The notes beneath the pieces were generated by a model, which did not search any database, was not told the origin of the DNA, and saw nothing but the letters and a program-made list of their open reading frames with translations. Shown here piece after piece: positions 42,031-50,985 of a DNA stretch of 51,934 nucleotides. This stretch comes from Agathobacter sp. (GTDB taxonomy: Bacteria; Bacillota; Clostridia; Lachnospirales; Lachnospiraceae): positions 1 to 51,934 of the forward strand of contig JAFUPI010000030.1 in NCBI GenBank assembly GCA_017481285.1. The letters are read 5' to 3'. Each line of letters starts with the position of its first letter. The stretch's first letter is position 1. The position numbers and the translations under genes are program-made.

Positions 42031-44976
42031 CTATTTATTTGCTTTTGCAGCCTTCTTAGCTTCTTTTGCAGCTCTCTTCGCTACTTTTGCTTCTAATCTC
42101 TGTGCTTTGTTCATTCCTGTCCAAAGTCTGCGTACTGCCATAAATGCCAATACATCGAGAGCAAGGATTACTACAGCGATTACATAAAGTGCAATCTGCC
42201 AGCCTGCTAATACATTCTTAACTACAGTATCTTTGTCAACACCATTCATAGCATTAGAGTTTGCAATTACATATAAGTATCTATGCATTGCCTGTCTAGC
42301 ATTTGTCATAACTGTAGCGGTAAGTTCTTCATCAGATAACTGCCACATATCCTGGCCTGTACATAACCAGATATCGTTACCTGCTGCAAGACCTTCACGG
42401 ATATCACAGTAAGCAAAGGATGCGAAGGATGTCTGGTCTGTGATTACAAAGCCTTCATATCCCCATTCGTCACGAAGAATGTTTGTCATGATGCCTTCGT
42501 GTCCGCCAATCCAACGTCCGCCAACACGGTTCATACTGCTCATGATTCCCCAAGCATTGCCATCTTCTACACACATCTGGAATGGTAATAAGTAAAGTTC
42601 ACGAGCTGACTGTTCATTACAGAACATCGCTCCACCGATACGGTTGGTTTCCTGATCGTTAATTGCGAAGTGTTTGATTGTAACGATACCGCCCTTTGAC
42701 TGGAATGCCGCAGTTTCAGCAGCACCCATTACACCTGAGAGGAATCCGTCTTCAGAATAGTATTCGAAGTTTCGTCCACTCATCGCGGTTCTATGAATAT
42801 TCATCGCTGGTGCATACCAAACAGTTACATCACTGGAAAGAGAATCTTCCCCAACTAATTTACCTCTTGCTTCAGCCAAATCTACGTTCCATGTAGATGC
42901 CAAAACAACCGCTGGTGGATAACCCATACAGTTGATATTACCACCTGCTAATGTGCTGGAAATACCAGCAGGACCATCCTTGTGAACTACGCCTGGTACA
43001 CCTTCATCTTCGATGGCTGTTGTACCATATCCAGCATGACTGATATACTGGTATAATTCATTTTTGTCAAACTGATCTAAATATGCATCCCACTTTGGAT
43101 CATCATATGGAACGCCAATCATGTCTGCTAATTTGAGTTCGCCATATTCTTCGCTAACTACGTCAAATGCTGGCATCTGGGCATTTTCATCTTCTTCAAT
43201 AACAATCTTTAATGCCTCGATTAATGCTTCTGGAGCATCCCACTGTCCTTCTGCATAAACAGTTGGCCATGTTCCGGTCCAGTCACTTCTGCTTAAGTAT
43301 TTGAACTCAGTGTCATATGCTTTGATATCCACGTCTTCCATCTGATTTTCGATGGTGTTACCTGTATGTGCTGTAGCATATGTAGTTGTATCTAATTCCT
43401 TCTGCACATATGTATATACCATAGAACGATTACCAATGTTCATTGGAATCGGATTTATCTGAGAGCTAGTCGTAGCATCTCCCTCCACGATTAAACTCTT
43501 TGCTGCAAGAATATTATTCAACGCATCATGTGCATTTTCGCCTGCTGCCAAGTAGTAATTGCCAGCTTCTACGATATATGTACCATAGCCATATGCATCA
43601 TAAGATTTCATCAATTCCTTTGGAACTACTACTTCCACTACTTCTGATGCACCAGCTTCTAAAAGGTTTGTCTTTTCATATCCAACCAATTCAACGGCAG
43701 CTTTTTCTAACTGGTTTGCTTTGTCATAATCTGTGTATGGCTTCTGGATATAAATCTGAACAGTTTCCATACCAGCTACTTTACCAGTATTGGTTACTTT
43801 TACGGATACCGTAAAGCTATCTGCATTTTCTGTTACTGTATAGTCAGACCATTCGAAAGTGGTATAAGAAAGACCATAACCAAATGGGAACTGTACCTGC
43901 TCATCATAGTTAAAGTTTTCTACTTTTTCATTTCCTAAAACGACGTCTTCGTAACGTGTTTCATAATAGCGATAACCTACATAGATGCCTTCTTCGTAAA
44001 CAATGTATTTATTTCCAGCAAATTCATCACTATTGGTAATCGTATAATCACCAAGATTTACTGCCGATGGAGCTTCTGTTGGTTTGTAGCTCCATGTATC
44101 TACGGTATTACCAGATGGGCTTACGGTACCATTTAATACTTCACCGATGGCATACGCACCTTCCTGTCCAGTAGCACCTACCCAAAGACATGCATCAATC
44201 GCATAGTCATTTAATACAGACAAATTCATTGGGTTTGTTACATTCAACATAAGTACAACTGTTTCGAAATTGTCGCATGCGTACTTAATCAAGTCTTTTT
44301 CTTCTTTTGAAAATTCCAAATAATCTGGTGTTAAATCAACACTTTCACTACCACTACGACCAACCACAATAATCGCTGCGTCATTGTAGTCCTTCATACT
44401 TGCAAGTGCTTCCTCGGAATATACATTCATTGGAACTTCATTAACCGCGAAACCACCTTGACCAGTTACATCTGGTACTTTTTTACGATAGGCTGCACCG
44501 TCTCCTTCGGTATAGAATTTCCAAAGAGTTTCATTTACCTGGAAATCATTTTCTTCTAATACCGTCTTCAAATCATCTACCTGAGAGGTGTCGATAGAAC
44601 CAGCTCCAGCACCGCCGTATACCAGGTCAACTGAGCACTGTCCTAAAAGACTGATTTTGGCTCCTTTTGCAAGAGGTAGGGCATTGTTCTCATTTTTCAT
44701 AAGAACCATACCTTCTCTTTCAATCTGGATACTAAGTTCTGTTGCTGCTTTGTCTACCTCTTCTGCTGACTTATAGTCAGAGGTAAAATACTGTGGATTG
44801 CTTCCACCTTCTGCTGTAAACGTAGTCTGTCCCATGAACATGGATACCATGTTGGCATAGTTGTTTGCCAAAGGAATCGCTACTGCTACAACAACTGTCA
44901 GGAGTACCATAACAAATGCTAAAATGACTGCCACGAAACGTCTAGCTATGGTTCCTAAAATTTTTTTGATTTTCAT
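42031..44976 (-). CDS. Membrane-anchored GH3 beta-glucosidase with circularly permuted domain order
   Basis: A 981-aa GH3 enzyme with a membrane helix at each end (about 13-37 and 940-960). The external part starts with the alpha/beta sandwich (about 75-300; REGMVLMKNENNALPLAKGA) and Fn3-like domain (about 365-480; GYGLSYTTFEW). The TIM barrel comes last (about 660-900), with GRNFEYYSEDGFLSG, TIKHFAINDQETNR and the presumed nucleophile Asp847 in GFVITDQTSF. Ordinary GH3 enzymes have the barrel first, as in the gene at 45581. Inverted order is known from Butyrivibrio and Ruminococcus beta-glucosidases. The usual SDW is TDQ here, which may alter specificity. A Lys/Ala-rich cytoplasmic tail ends the protein. 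Probably cleaves beta-glucosides at the outer face of the membrane. Confidence 0.9.
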   Translation of the reverse strand: MKIKKILGTIARRFVAVILAFVMVLLTVVVAVAIPLANNYANMVSMFMGQTTFTAEGGSNPQYFTSDYKSAEEVDKAATELSIQIEREGMVLMKNENNALPLAKGAKISLLGQCSVDLVYGGAGAGSIDTSQVDDLKTVLEENDFQVNETLWKFYTEGDGAAYRKKVPDVTGQGGFAVNEVPMNVYSEEALASMKDYNDAAIIVVGRSGSESVDLTPDYLEFSKEEKDLIKYACDNFETVVLMLNVTNPMNLSVLNDYAIDACLWVGATGQEGAYAIGEVLNGTVSPSGNTVDTWSYKPTEAPSAVNLGDYTITNSDEFAGNKYIVYEEGIYVGYRYYETRYEDVVLGNEKVENFNYDEQVQFPFGYGLSYTTFEWSDYTVTENADSFTVSVKVTNTGKVAGMETVQIYIQKPYTDYDKANQLEKAAVELVGYEKTNLLEAGASEVVEVVVPKELMKSYDAYGYGTYIVEAGNYYLAAGENAHDALNNILAAKSLIVEGDATTSSQINPIPMNIGNRSMVYTYVQKELDTTTYATAHTGNTIENQMEDVDIKAYDTEFKYLSRSDWTGTWPTVYAEGQWDAPEALIEALKIVIEEDENAQMPAFDVVSEEYGELKLADMIGVPYDDPKWDAYLDQFDKNELYQYISHAGYGTTAIEDEGVPGVVHKDGPAGISSTLAGGNINCMGYPPAVVLASTWNVDLAEARGKLVGEDSLSSDVTVWYAPAMNIHRTAMSGRNFEYYSEDGFLSGVMGAAETAAFQSKGGIVTIKHFAINDQETNRIGGAMFCNEQSARELYLLPFQMCVEDGNAWGIMSSMNRVGGRWIGGHEGIMTNILRDEWGYEGFVITDQTSFASFAYCDIREGLAAGNDIWLCTGQDMWQLSDEELTATVMTNARQAMHRYLYVIANSNAMNGVDKDTVVKNVLAGWQIALYVIAVVILALDVLAFMAVRRLWTGMNKAQRLEAKVAKRAAKEAKKAAKANK

Positions 44977-44988
44977 AAAAACCCCCCT

Positions 44989-45579
44989 TTATTTTTGTTC
45001 CCCTTCTGGGAAAATAATTTTAAACACAAAGAAAAATACTACCATGGAAATACCACCCATAAGCACCGTAGTTCCGATGTTGTAAATCCAAGTAGGTAGC
45101 AAAACACTTGCTACTGCTACCCATACACAGTTGATTGAATTTACCACGAAAGTAATCACTACCCATGCGATAAAATACCACATAGCCTGGTAAAATACAT
45201 TTCCTTTACTGCGGAAGGTAATATTTCTCTGAAGTGGGAAATTGATGACCTGTGCTAGGAATGAACCTACCAGCATAGCGATAAGATAGCCTAAGCCACC
45301 ACCGATTGCTACATTTCCTGCTGCATCATAAACCACATCATACCCAATCGCATTCCATGTAAAGTCAATTCCAAACAAACTTACCGGAATAGCAGGCCAG
45401 CTCCATTCAGTTCCCGCCAATTCTAACCCAAGCATATTTGGAAGGAAAGCATATATAATATACTGAATCACTGTTACCAGGTTACTGAAGATGAAGAAAA
45501 GGCCGCCCTCACGCACCCATTTGGATGCCTTTGGGTGTGATTTTTCAAAATTAGTCCACCAATTTTTTAATGCTTCCAT
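44989..45579 (-). CDS. GtrA-like membrane protein
   Basis: A 196-aa protein with four membrane helices and the GtrA-family signature near the third helix, AQVINFPLQRNITFRSKGN. GtrA-like proteins are thought to help move or present polyprenyl-linked sugars in O-antigen or teichoic-acid glycosylation. The family core is about 120 residues; here a 40-residue loop rich in Trp, Gly and Pro sits between helices 1 and 2. It is placed between two GH3 genes, 1 nt after one and 12 nt before the other, so it belongs to that operon. Its part in glucoside use is unclear. Confidence 0.78.
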   Translation of the reverse strand: MEALKNWWTNFEKSHPKASKWVREGGLFFIFSNLVTVIQYIIYAFLPNMLGLELAGTEWSWPAIPVSLFGIDFTWNAIGYDVVYDAAGNVAIGGGLGYLIAMLVGSFLAQVINFPLQRNITFRSKGNVFYQAMWYFIAWVVITFVVNSINCVWVAVASVLLPTWIYNIGTTVLMGGISMVVFFFVFKIIFPEGEQK

Positions 45580-45580
45580 A

Positions 45581-48013
45581 CTACGCTCCTTTTATGAATC
45601 CGCTGATAACTTTTCCAAGTCCCTTAAAGAAATGACCATTTGCAATTTCTGTGATACCATACACCATCTTCATATTTACCATGCCGCCTGTCATACGGGA
45701 AATACCACGGATAGGCATATTGTAGATAAATAAAATGTCTAAGTTTGGTTCTCCCTTTGCCATAGCCTTGTCCAGCTGACCTTTTAACACCTTATATACC
45801 AATCTGCACAGACCACTCTTTGCATAATAGAACTGGCAAAAGGCATCGTTAATGCCTATTTCACCACTCCAACTACCATCTGGGATTTCTTTTCCATAGA
45901 GTGATTTAAATTCATCATCGCTTACATTTGCAATATTTCCTGCAAAATAAGTAGAAAGTGAAGCCTCACTATAAGGACCTTCTTTCACTGTACCAGCGAT
46001 ATTCACATCGGTCTCGAGTTCAATTTCATTTGCATTGCGTGCAACCATAAGACGATATGTTCCGCTTTCTACTTCCCATGTATTGGTACGCACATCAAAG
46101 AATCGGAAGGTCTTGTCATCAAATGGAATCACTACTTCCTTCTCTTCTCCTGCAGCAAGTTTTACACGTGCGAAGCCTTTTAACTCACGAACTGGACGGA
46201 ATACGGTGTCAGAGGTCATTCCAACATAGAGCTGTGGAACTTCTACACCATCTCTATCTCCAGTGTTTTTGATGGTGAAACGAACCTCCTGTTCATTTGC
46301 TGTGATATTGCTGTATGCAAAGGTTGTATAGCTTAAACCATATCCAAATGGATATGCGACTTCTTTTCCAACTGTGGTGTAATAACGATAGCCCACATAC
46401 AAGCTTTCACGGTATTCACTGCTACGCTCCTTGCTTGGATAATATGCGTAAGCTGGTGTATCTTCGTAATGAAGTGGATAGGTTTCGTTCAAACGACCGG
46501 ATGGATTTACTTTACCTGTCAATACGTTCAGCATTGCAGAGGCACCAGCCTGACCACCTAAATATCCCTGCACAATAGCCTTCACCTTATCAGCCCAAGG
46601 CATTTCGATTGGAGAGCCTGCGGATAAAACTACGATGACATTCTCATATTTTTCCGCCAAAGCATCGATGAGAACATTCTGTGCTTCTGCCATCTTCATA
46701 TTGGTTCTATCTAAGCCTTCTGCTTCGCCGATTTCATCCAAACCTGCAAACACAAGTACTGTTTCCGCTTCTTTTGCTGCTTTTATAGCTGTTTCAACAA
46801 GCTGTGCATCAGGCTTTGCATTACGTTTGTAGCCCTGTGCAAAGCTAACCATATGTAAACCAGAGTCCTCTATGCAAGTAAGGATACTTTCTGGTTCCTT
46901 GCTTGGATTTACCAAGGAAGATCCTGCCCCCTGATAACGTGGAGTCTGGGCAAAGTCTCCAATAATCGCTACTTTTGTTTTTTCTGCTAATGGAAGGATA
47001 TTTCCCTCATTCTTTAACAGAACGATGCCTTCTTCTGCTGCTTTTCTTGCAAGAGCATGGTGAGCCTCCACATCATATGCCTGATACTCCATAGAGCTGT
47101 CTTTGATGCCATACTGCTCTCTAGCTTTATTTGCACCTTCATGAGTAGTAAAAATCACATCCAAAAGCTCATCTAAACGCTGATCTAATTCCTCTTCTGT
47201 CAGCACACCTTCTGCAATTCCTTTGAGGATTTCCTTCTGTCCAGTTTTGGTGGTACCAGGCATTTCGAGATGCGAACCATGTTTTACCCCAAGTGCATGG
47301 TCATTACTTGCACCCCAGTCAGAAACCACGTAACCATCAAAGCCCCACTCATCTACGAGGATTTCCTGTAAAAGATGCTTATTTTCGTTGGCATATACAC
47401 CATTTACTTCATTATAGGAAGACATGATGGATTTCGCCTTGCCCTCTTTTACTGCGATTTCAAATCCAGTCAAATAGATTTCACGAAGGGTTCTTTCATC
47501 TACTACAGAGTTCATCGCCATACGACGAAGCTCCTGACTATTCACTGCAAAGTGCTTTGGACATGCGGAAATACCATAGCTTTGAATCCCTTTTACATAA
47601 GAAGCTGCCATTTTACCTGCATGGTATGGGTCTTCGGAAAAATATTCAAAGTTACGACCACAAAGAGGACTTCTCTTGATATTAAGTCCAGGTCCTAAAA
47701 TGACATGCACACCCATGGAAACGGCTTCTTCTGCCAAAGCTTTACCGATTTCTTCCCCCAGGCTTTCATCCCAGCTATTGGCAATTGTCGCTGCTGTTGG
47801 AAAACATGTAGCAGGCATACTTGCATTTAGTCCTAAATGATCGCCCACTCCCGATGGCTGGGTACGCATACCATGAGGGCCATCAGACATCATCATGGAT
47901 GGAATTCCATACTGTGGAAAATCCTGTGTCTGCCATGTGTTTTTTCCAGACATCATAAGGGCCTTATCCTCTAGTGACATCTTATTTATGATTTTTTCAT
48001 ATTTTAATCCCAT
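45581..48013 (-). CDS. GH3 beta-glucosidase, standard domain order
   Basis: An 810-aa cytoplasmic GH3 enzyme. The TIM barrel comes first (about 1-330) with PSMMMSDGPHGMR, GRNFEYFSEDPYHAGKMA, CPKHFAVNSQE and the catalytic nucleophile Asp232 in YVVSDWGASND. The alpha/beta sandwich (about 340-560) and Fn3-like domain (GYGLSYTTFAY onward) follow, then about 110 extra C-terminal residues (ETYAGNIANVSDDEF-like to SGFIKGA) of unclear role. No signal peptide is seen. It should hydrolyse beta-glucosides brought in by the GPH transporter encoded upstream. AAAGGAG lies 9 nt before the ATG at 48013; an earlier ATG at 48022 overlaps the ribosome site. It is the first gene of the operon with GtrA and the permuted GH3. 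Confidence 0.93.
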   Translation of the reverse strand: MGLKYEKIINKMSLEDKALMMSGKNTWQTQDFPQYGIPSMMMSDGPHGMRTQPSGVGDHLGLNASMPATCFPTAATIANSWDESLGEEIGKALAEEAVSMGVHVILGPGLNIKRSPLCGRNFEYFSEDPYHAGKMAASYVKGIQSYGISACPKHFAVNSQELRRMAMNSVVDERTLREIYLTGFEIAVKEGKAKSIMSSYNEVNGVYANENKHLLQEILVDEWGFDGYVVSDWGASNDHALGVKHGSHLEMPGTTKTGQKEILKGIAEGVLTEEELDQRLDELLDVIFTTHEGANKAREQYGIKDSSMEYQAYDVEAHHALARKAAEEGIVLLKNEGNILPLAEKTKVAIIGDFAQTPRYQGAGSSLVNPSKEPESILTCIEDSGLHMVSFAQGYKRNAKPDAQLVETAIKAAKEAETVLVFAGLDEIGEAEGLDRTNMKMAEAQNVLIDALAEKYENVIVVLSAGSPIEMPWADKVKAIVQGYLGGQAGASAMLNVLTGKVNPSGRLNETYPLHYEDTPAYAYYPSKERSSEYRESLYVGYRYYTTVGKEVAYPFGYGLSYTTFAYSNITANEQEVRFTIKNTGDRDGVEVPQLYVGMTSDTVFRPVRELKGFARVKLAAGEEKEVVIPFDDKTFRFFDVRTNTWEVESGTYRLMVARNANEIELETDVNIAGTVKEGPYSEASLSTYFAGNIANVSDDEFKSLYGKEIPDGSWSGEIGINDAFCQFYYAKSGLCRLVYKVLKGQLDKAMAKGEPNLDILFIYNMPIRGISRMTGGMVNMKMVYGITEIANGHFFKGLGKVISGFIKGA

Positions 48014-48125
48014 ATTGCCCATCTCCTTTTTCTATCTACTATATCCATTTTAACACAATTTTTCTTTCTTAAACTATCACAATATAACGATTTTTGTTTG
48101 ATTTGTTTTATTCTAACAAGAAAAA

Positions 48126-48160
48126 AACGACAAGTCATGACTTTTACATAACTCGTCGTT
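48126..48160 (-). terminator. Terminator of the sugar symporter gene
   Basis: Minus-strand AACGACGAGT pairs with ACTTGTCGTT (one G-T wobble) around a 15-nt loop, followed by a T-run. It separates the symporter from the GH3 operon. Confidence 0.75.
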
Positions 48161-48181
48161 TTTTTAACATAAATTGCAAAT

Positions 48182-49603
48182 TTATCCCTCAATTTCCCCT
48201 CTACGCTCTTTCAACTCCTTTGTTACCTGATCCTTAAGTTCCTGTGGATACTTGATGAAAAGAAGTGGAATGATGTAAAGTGCTGCACCGATTGCTGGTC
48301 CTAACATAAACAATGGCCAAATCCATGTGTTAAATGCGTCAGAAAGCGGTGCACCTGCTGCGATAGCTTCTGCGTCATATGCTAAGAACGTAAGTAATGC
48401 ACCGGCGATTACTGTATTTAATGCATTGGAAATCTTGTCACAGAAGGTCTGGGCTGCAAAAGTGATAGCCTCTGCTCGTTTGCCCGTCTTCCATTCCATG
48501 TAGTCGATGGAATCGCCCCAAAGTGCAGTTCTCGCAATACCAAACATACTGCCAGGAATACTACCGATACCGAATAATACCATAGAAATCCAAATACGGT
48601 TGCCTTCAAATCCAACCAAGAATGCTGCCACACGCATTACTACAGTAAGTACGTTTGCTGCAATAAGCACGTTTCTCATACCGCCGATTCTCTTTGAAAT
48701 CATCGTGGTAAAGAACATACCTGCACCAGTAAACATATATGCAAATGCATAGAACATGGTCATAATGGTAAGACCACCCATTTCCTGCCCGAAAAGGGTA
48801 GCGGTTACTTTATGTTCGAAGAAGTATGCGGCTGGCACTGTCAGTGATAAACCATTTAAGATATTTCCTAAAAGAACCAGCATAACGATTTTGTTCTCGA
48901 AAAGCATCTTCAAGTTTTCTTTAAAAGATGTGGCAGTAGCTTCCTCAGTTGCCTGAATACGTTCCTTTGCGTTGGCAGACAGCATAGAAAGTGCCATACC
49001 ACCGATACCAAAGATAACTGCTGCCCCAAAGTAAATATCCTTTTTCGCAACACCCTGCTGCATCAAAGCATCCATTACCGTTGGGAAGATACCTACCATA
49101 GCAAAACCGAAGGCTGCCACGATTCTACCCCACTGAGAAATCTTTTCACGTTCGTCTGGCACATCCGTCATAACAGAAGTCATACTCCACATGGATACGT
49201 CCTGTACGGTAAAAATCATATCGTATGCCAAATAGAAAATCAGTATGTAAATCGCTTTTGGAATATCTCCTTCAAATCCCCAATCGGTAAAGAGCATTAC
49301 GATGATAATACCAATAAAGATAGGTGTCGCACGTAACAGTGGACGGAATTTCTCGCCATTTTTGAAACGATGCCTGTCGATGACTGTACCGATGACTGGG
49401 TCATTCACGGAATCCCATACTCTCGCAATACCAAGCACCAAACCGATGATGATACCATCCACGTACAAAACATCGGTACAGAAATTCATAAACCAGTTCA
49501 TCATCAAAGCACATGCCAGGTTTTGTCCATAAATACCCATGCAGTAAAGCCAGGCTTCTTTTTGCCCTACGCGGCCACCCTGCATAAACATTTTCTTATT
49601 CAT
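48182..49603 (-). CDS. GPH-family sugar:cation symporter
   Basis: A 473-aa permease with about 12 membrane helices, of the glycoside-pentoside-hexuronide family (MelB, XynB-type). Family motifs: ARVWDSVNDPVIGTVIDRHR after helix 2, TPIFIGIII, and DSIDYMEWKTGKRAEAI in the central loop, a hallmark of this group. It likely imports a beta-linked disaccharide or glucoside together with Na+ or H+ for the GH3 enzymes encoded downstream. AGGAGGGGG precedes the ATG at 49603; the frame is open to 49633. It has its own promoter and terminator. Exact sugar not predictable. Confidence 0.9.
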   Translation of the reverse strand: MNKKMFMQGGRVGQKEAWLYCMGIYGQNLACALMMNWFMNFCTDVLYVDGIIIGLVLGIARVWDSVNDPVIGTVIDRHRFKNGEKFRPLLRATPIFIGIIIVMLFTDWGFEGDIPKAIYILIFYLAYDMIFTVQDVSMWSMTSVMTDVPDEREKISQWGRIVAAFGFAMVGIFPTVMDALMQQGVAKKDIYFGAAVIFGIGGMALSMLSANAKERIQATEEATATSFKENLKMLFENKIVMLVLLGNILNGLSLTVPAAYFFEHKVTATLFGQEMGGLTIMTMFYAFAYMFTGAGMFFTTMISKRIGGMRNVLIAANVLTVVMRVAAFLVGFEGNRIWISMVLFGIGSIPGSMFGIARTALWGDSIDYMEWKTGKRAEAITFAAQTFCDKISNALNTVIAGALLTFLAYDAEAIAAGAPLSDAFNTWIWPLFMLGPAIGAALYIIPLLFIKYPQELKDQVTKELKERRGEIEG

Positions 49604-49664
49604 AAAAATCCCCCTCCTAAAATCACGTCCCATCTGCCCCCACAGATGCGGAATATATATGTAT

Positions 49665-49692
49665 ATTATATCATAAAACCGCTTTTATACAA
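49665..49692 (-). promoter_or_regulatory. Promoter of the sugar symporter gene
   Basis: Minus-strand TTGTAT, 16-nt spacer, TATAAT with TGA before it (extended -10). A small hairpin (CATCTG / CAGATG, 49631-49648) lies in the leader. Confidence 0.6.
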
Positions 49693-49693
49693 T

Positions 49694-49724
49694 GAAAAAC
49701 CGGCCTGGATTTCTCCAAGCCGGT
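49694..49724 (-). terminator. Strong terminator with GAAA loop
   Basis: Minus-strand ACCGGCTTGGA pairs with TCCAGGCCGGT around a GAAA tetraloop, followed by TTTTT. It lies just upstream of the symporter promoter and ends transcripts from the small membrane protein genes. Confidence 0.85.
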
Positions 49725-49734
49725 CCTTCTATAT

Positions 49735-49802
49735 AAAAAACGTATGCTAAGGGATATTCGGGTCAACTGAATTTATCAGTGTCATGATTTCATACGTTTT
49801 TT
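49735..49802 (-). other. Structured intergenic element, probably a first terminator
   Basis: Outer arms AAAAAACGTATG and CATACGTTTTTT enclose a 44-nt loop, which contains an inner hairpin (ACTGA / TCAGT, 49766-49780). On the minus strand it begins 8 nt after the stop of the 130-aa gene and ends in TTTTTTAT, so it can stop transcription. The large, partly structured loop is more than a simple terminator needs; I do not recognise it as a known RNA class. Confidence 0.55.
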
Positions 49803-49810
49803 ATCGGATA

Positions 49811-50203
49811 CTACTGGTTGTCTTTCTTGCTATCTTTAAGACCAACACACATTGGGATTAAGAAAAGTAACATTACGATACCTACGACTCCCACGATGAT
49901 ACCAATCATCATCATTCCTTCAAAAGCCATAATCATAGCCATACCAGCACCAAGTACTAAGGATGAAAGTACACCATAAGCAACTTTTCCAACTACTTTT
50001 GCGTTTACTTTGATCGGAGCTGCACCAGACATTTTTCTATATACAAGAACTGTTATTAACAATACTACTAAACCGATTGCTGCACAGATAACACCTGTGT
50101 TAAACATATTCCATTCTGGAAGTAAGCACATGCACATTCCGAGTGAGAAGAATAATCCTCCAACTACACCTAAAACTAATGTAATAAAATTTTTCTTTTC
50201 CAT
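49811..50203 (-). CDS. Small four-helix membrane protein
   Basis: A 130-aa membrane protein with four helices in two pairs. The pairs look like an internal duplication: VVGGLFFSLGMCMCLLPEW and VLSSLVLGAGMAMIMAFEGM share the G-x-G-M pattern, each followed by a second helix rich in Gly, Val and Ile. The short basic loop between pairs (YRKMSGAAPIKVNAKVVGK) lies on the cytoplasmic side. AAAGGAG precedes the ATG. Function unknown. The gene at 50315 encodes a protein with one such helix pair, so the two are likely related and may act together. Confidence 0.72.
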   Translation of the reverse strand: MEKKNFITLVLGVVGGLFFSLGMCMCLLPEWNMFNTGVICAAIGLVVLLITVLVYRKMSGAAPIKVNAKVVGKVAYGVLSSLVLGAGMAMIMAFEGMMMIGIIVGVVGIVMLLFLIPMCVGLKDSKKDNQ

Positions 50204-50314
50204 GATTTTAATCTCCTTTATATATCTGTTTTCTTGTTACCTCTTTATAAATCTATACTAAATCAGTTATTTTTCTGAATTGTTTTTGAAATGTTTTTAT
50301 TTTGTTAAAATAAA

Positions 50315-50710
50315 TTAATTATCCAATGAAATCTCATTGCTGAGCGCGATAATTTGATTTGCGATTTTTGCTCTCTGGTTTTCCGTAATTTTCTTATATA
50401 ATGGGAACGCGATTCCTGCGATTACCATACCAATGAGCCCAATAATTACACCACCTACAAACATTCCCATACTGGTGTTCCAAACCATAGTGCAGCACAT
50501 GCCTACACCAAGAAGTAATGTTCCGATAATTCCTACAGAGATGGAAGCCATCTGCCCAGGCTTTTCTGCCTGCTTATCTAATTTGATAAGCTGCTCCATT
50601 TTGCTTTCCTGTTTTGGAAGGTATTTATTTCGAATTCGTGCTACTTCTTCCTGCTCTTTTGCGGAATAAGTAAACTCGAAGGTTTCATTATTTACTACAT
50701 AATCTGCCAT
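50315..50710 (-). CDS. Small membrane protein with an N-terminal soluble segment
   Basis: A 131-aa protein with a charged N-terminal region (about 1-52, with ARIRNKYLPKQESKMEQL) then two membrane helices: SVGIIGTLLLGVGMCCTMVW and FVGGVIIGLIGMVIAGIAF. A short helical tail follows. The N-terminal segment with a conserved-looking RNKYLPK motif recalls unnamed Firmicutes proteins encoded beside ABC or stress genes; I cannot assign a function. The ribosome site is AGAGG, 8 nt before the ATG. Its helix pair resembles the neighbouring 130-aa protein. Confidence 0.72.
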   Translation of the reverse strand: MADYVVNNETFEFTYSAKEQEEVARIRNKYLPKQESKMEQLIKLDKQAEKPGQMASISVGIIGTLLLGVGMCCTMVWNTSMGMFVGGVIIGLIGMVIAGIAFPLYKKITENQRAKIANQIIALSNEISLDN

Positions 50711-50985
50711 TTCTATTGCCTCTTTCTTTTTGTATTTCCTTTTGTTAAGCGGGGTTGTTTCCTCTTGATGATGCTATAATACAGGGGAGTTATTTGGGAA
50801 ATGTTCGTGAAATGTTAAAGTTTTGTTAAATAAGGGGAATTTTAACTAAAATGTACCCATAGATGTGGACACTCAAAAATGTACTTGTATGCTCCCTATT
50901 AGGACAAGATTGGCTCCTTCTTTAATATCTGGATGCAAAAAACCAGTGGCGTCACGCAAGTGATACCACTGGTCATTGATTTTCT
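50711..50985. other. Gene-free stretch, possible insertion-sequence remnant
   Basis: No gene fits in these 275 bp. Positions 50848-50890 hold two AAATGTAC direct repeats with GTGGACAC between them, a pattern that recalls the multiple terminal repeats of IS21-family elements. No transposase is present, so this is only a suggestion. A TGCTATAAT extended -10 faces the plus strand at 50772-50780, but no plus-strand gene follows. The terminator of the last gene lies at 50942-50973. Confidence 0.25.
50942..50973 (-). terminator. Terminator of the C-terminal surface protein gene
   Basis: Minus-strand ACCAGTGG and TCAC pair with GTGA and CCACTGGT (one mismatch pair between) around a 4-nt loop, followed by TTTTTT. 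Confidence 0.85.

Noticed and set aside
50772-50780. Plus-strand extended -10 promoter
   Set aside because: TGCTATAAT is a good match, but there is no plus-strand gene downstream and no -35 at the right distance.
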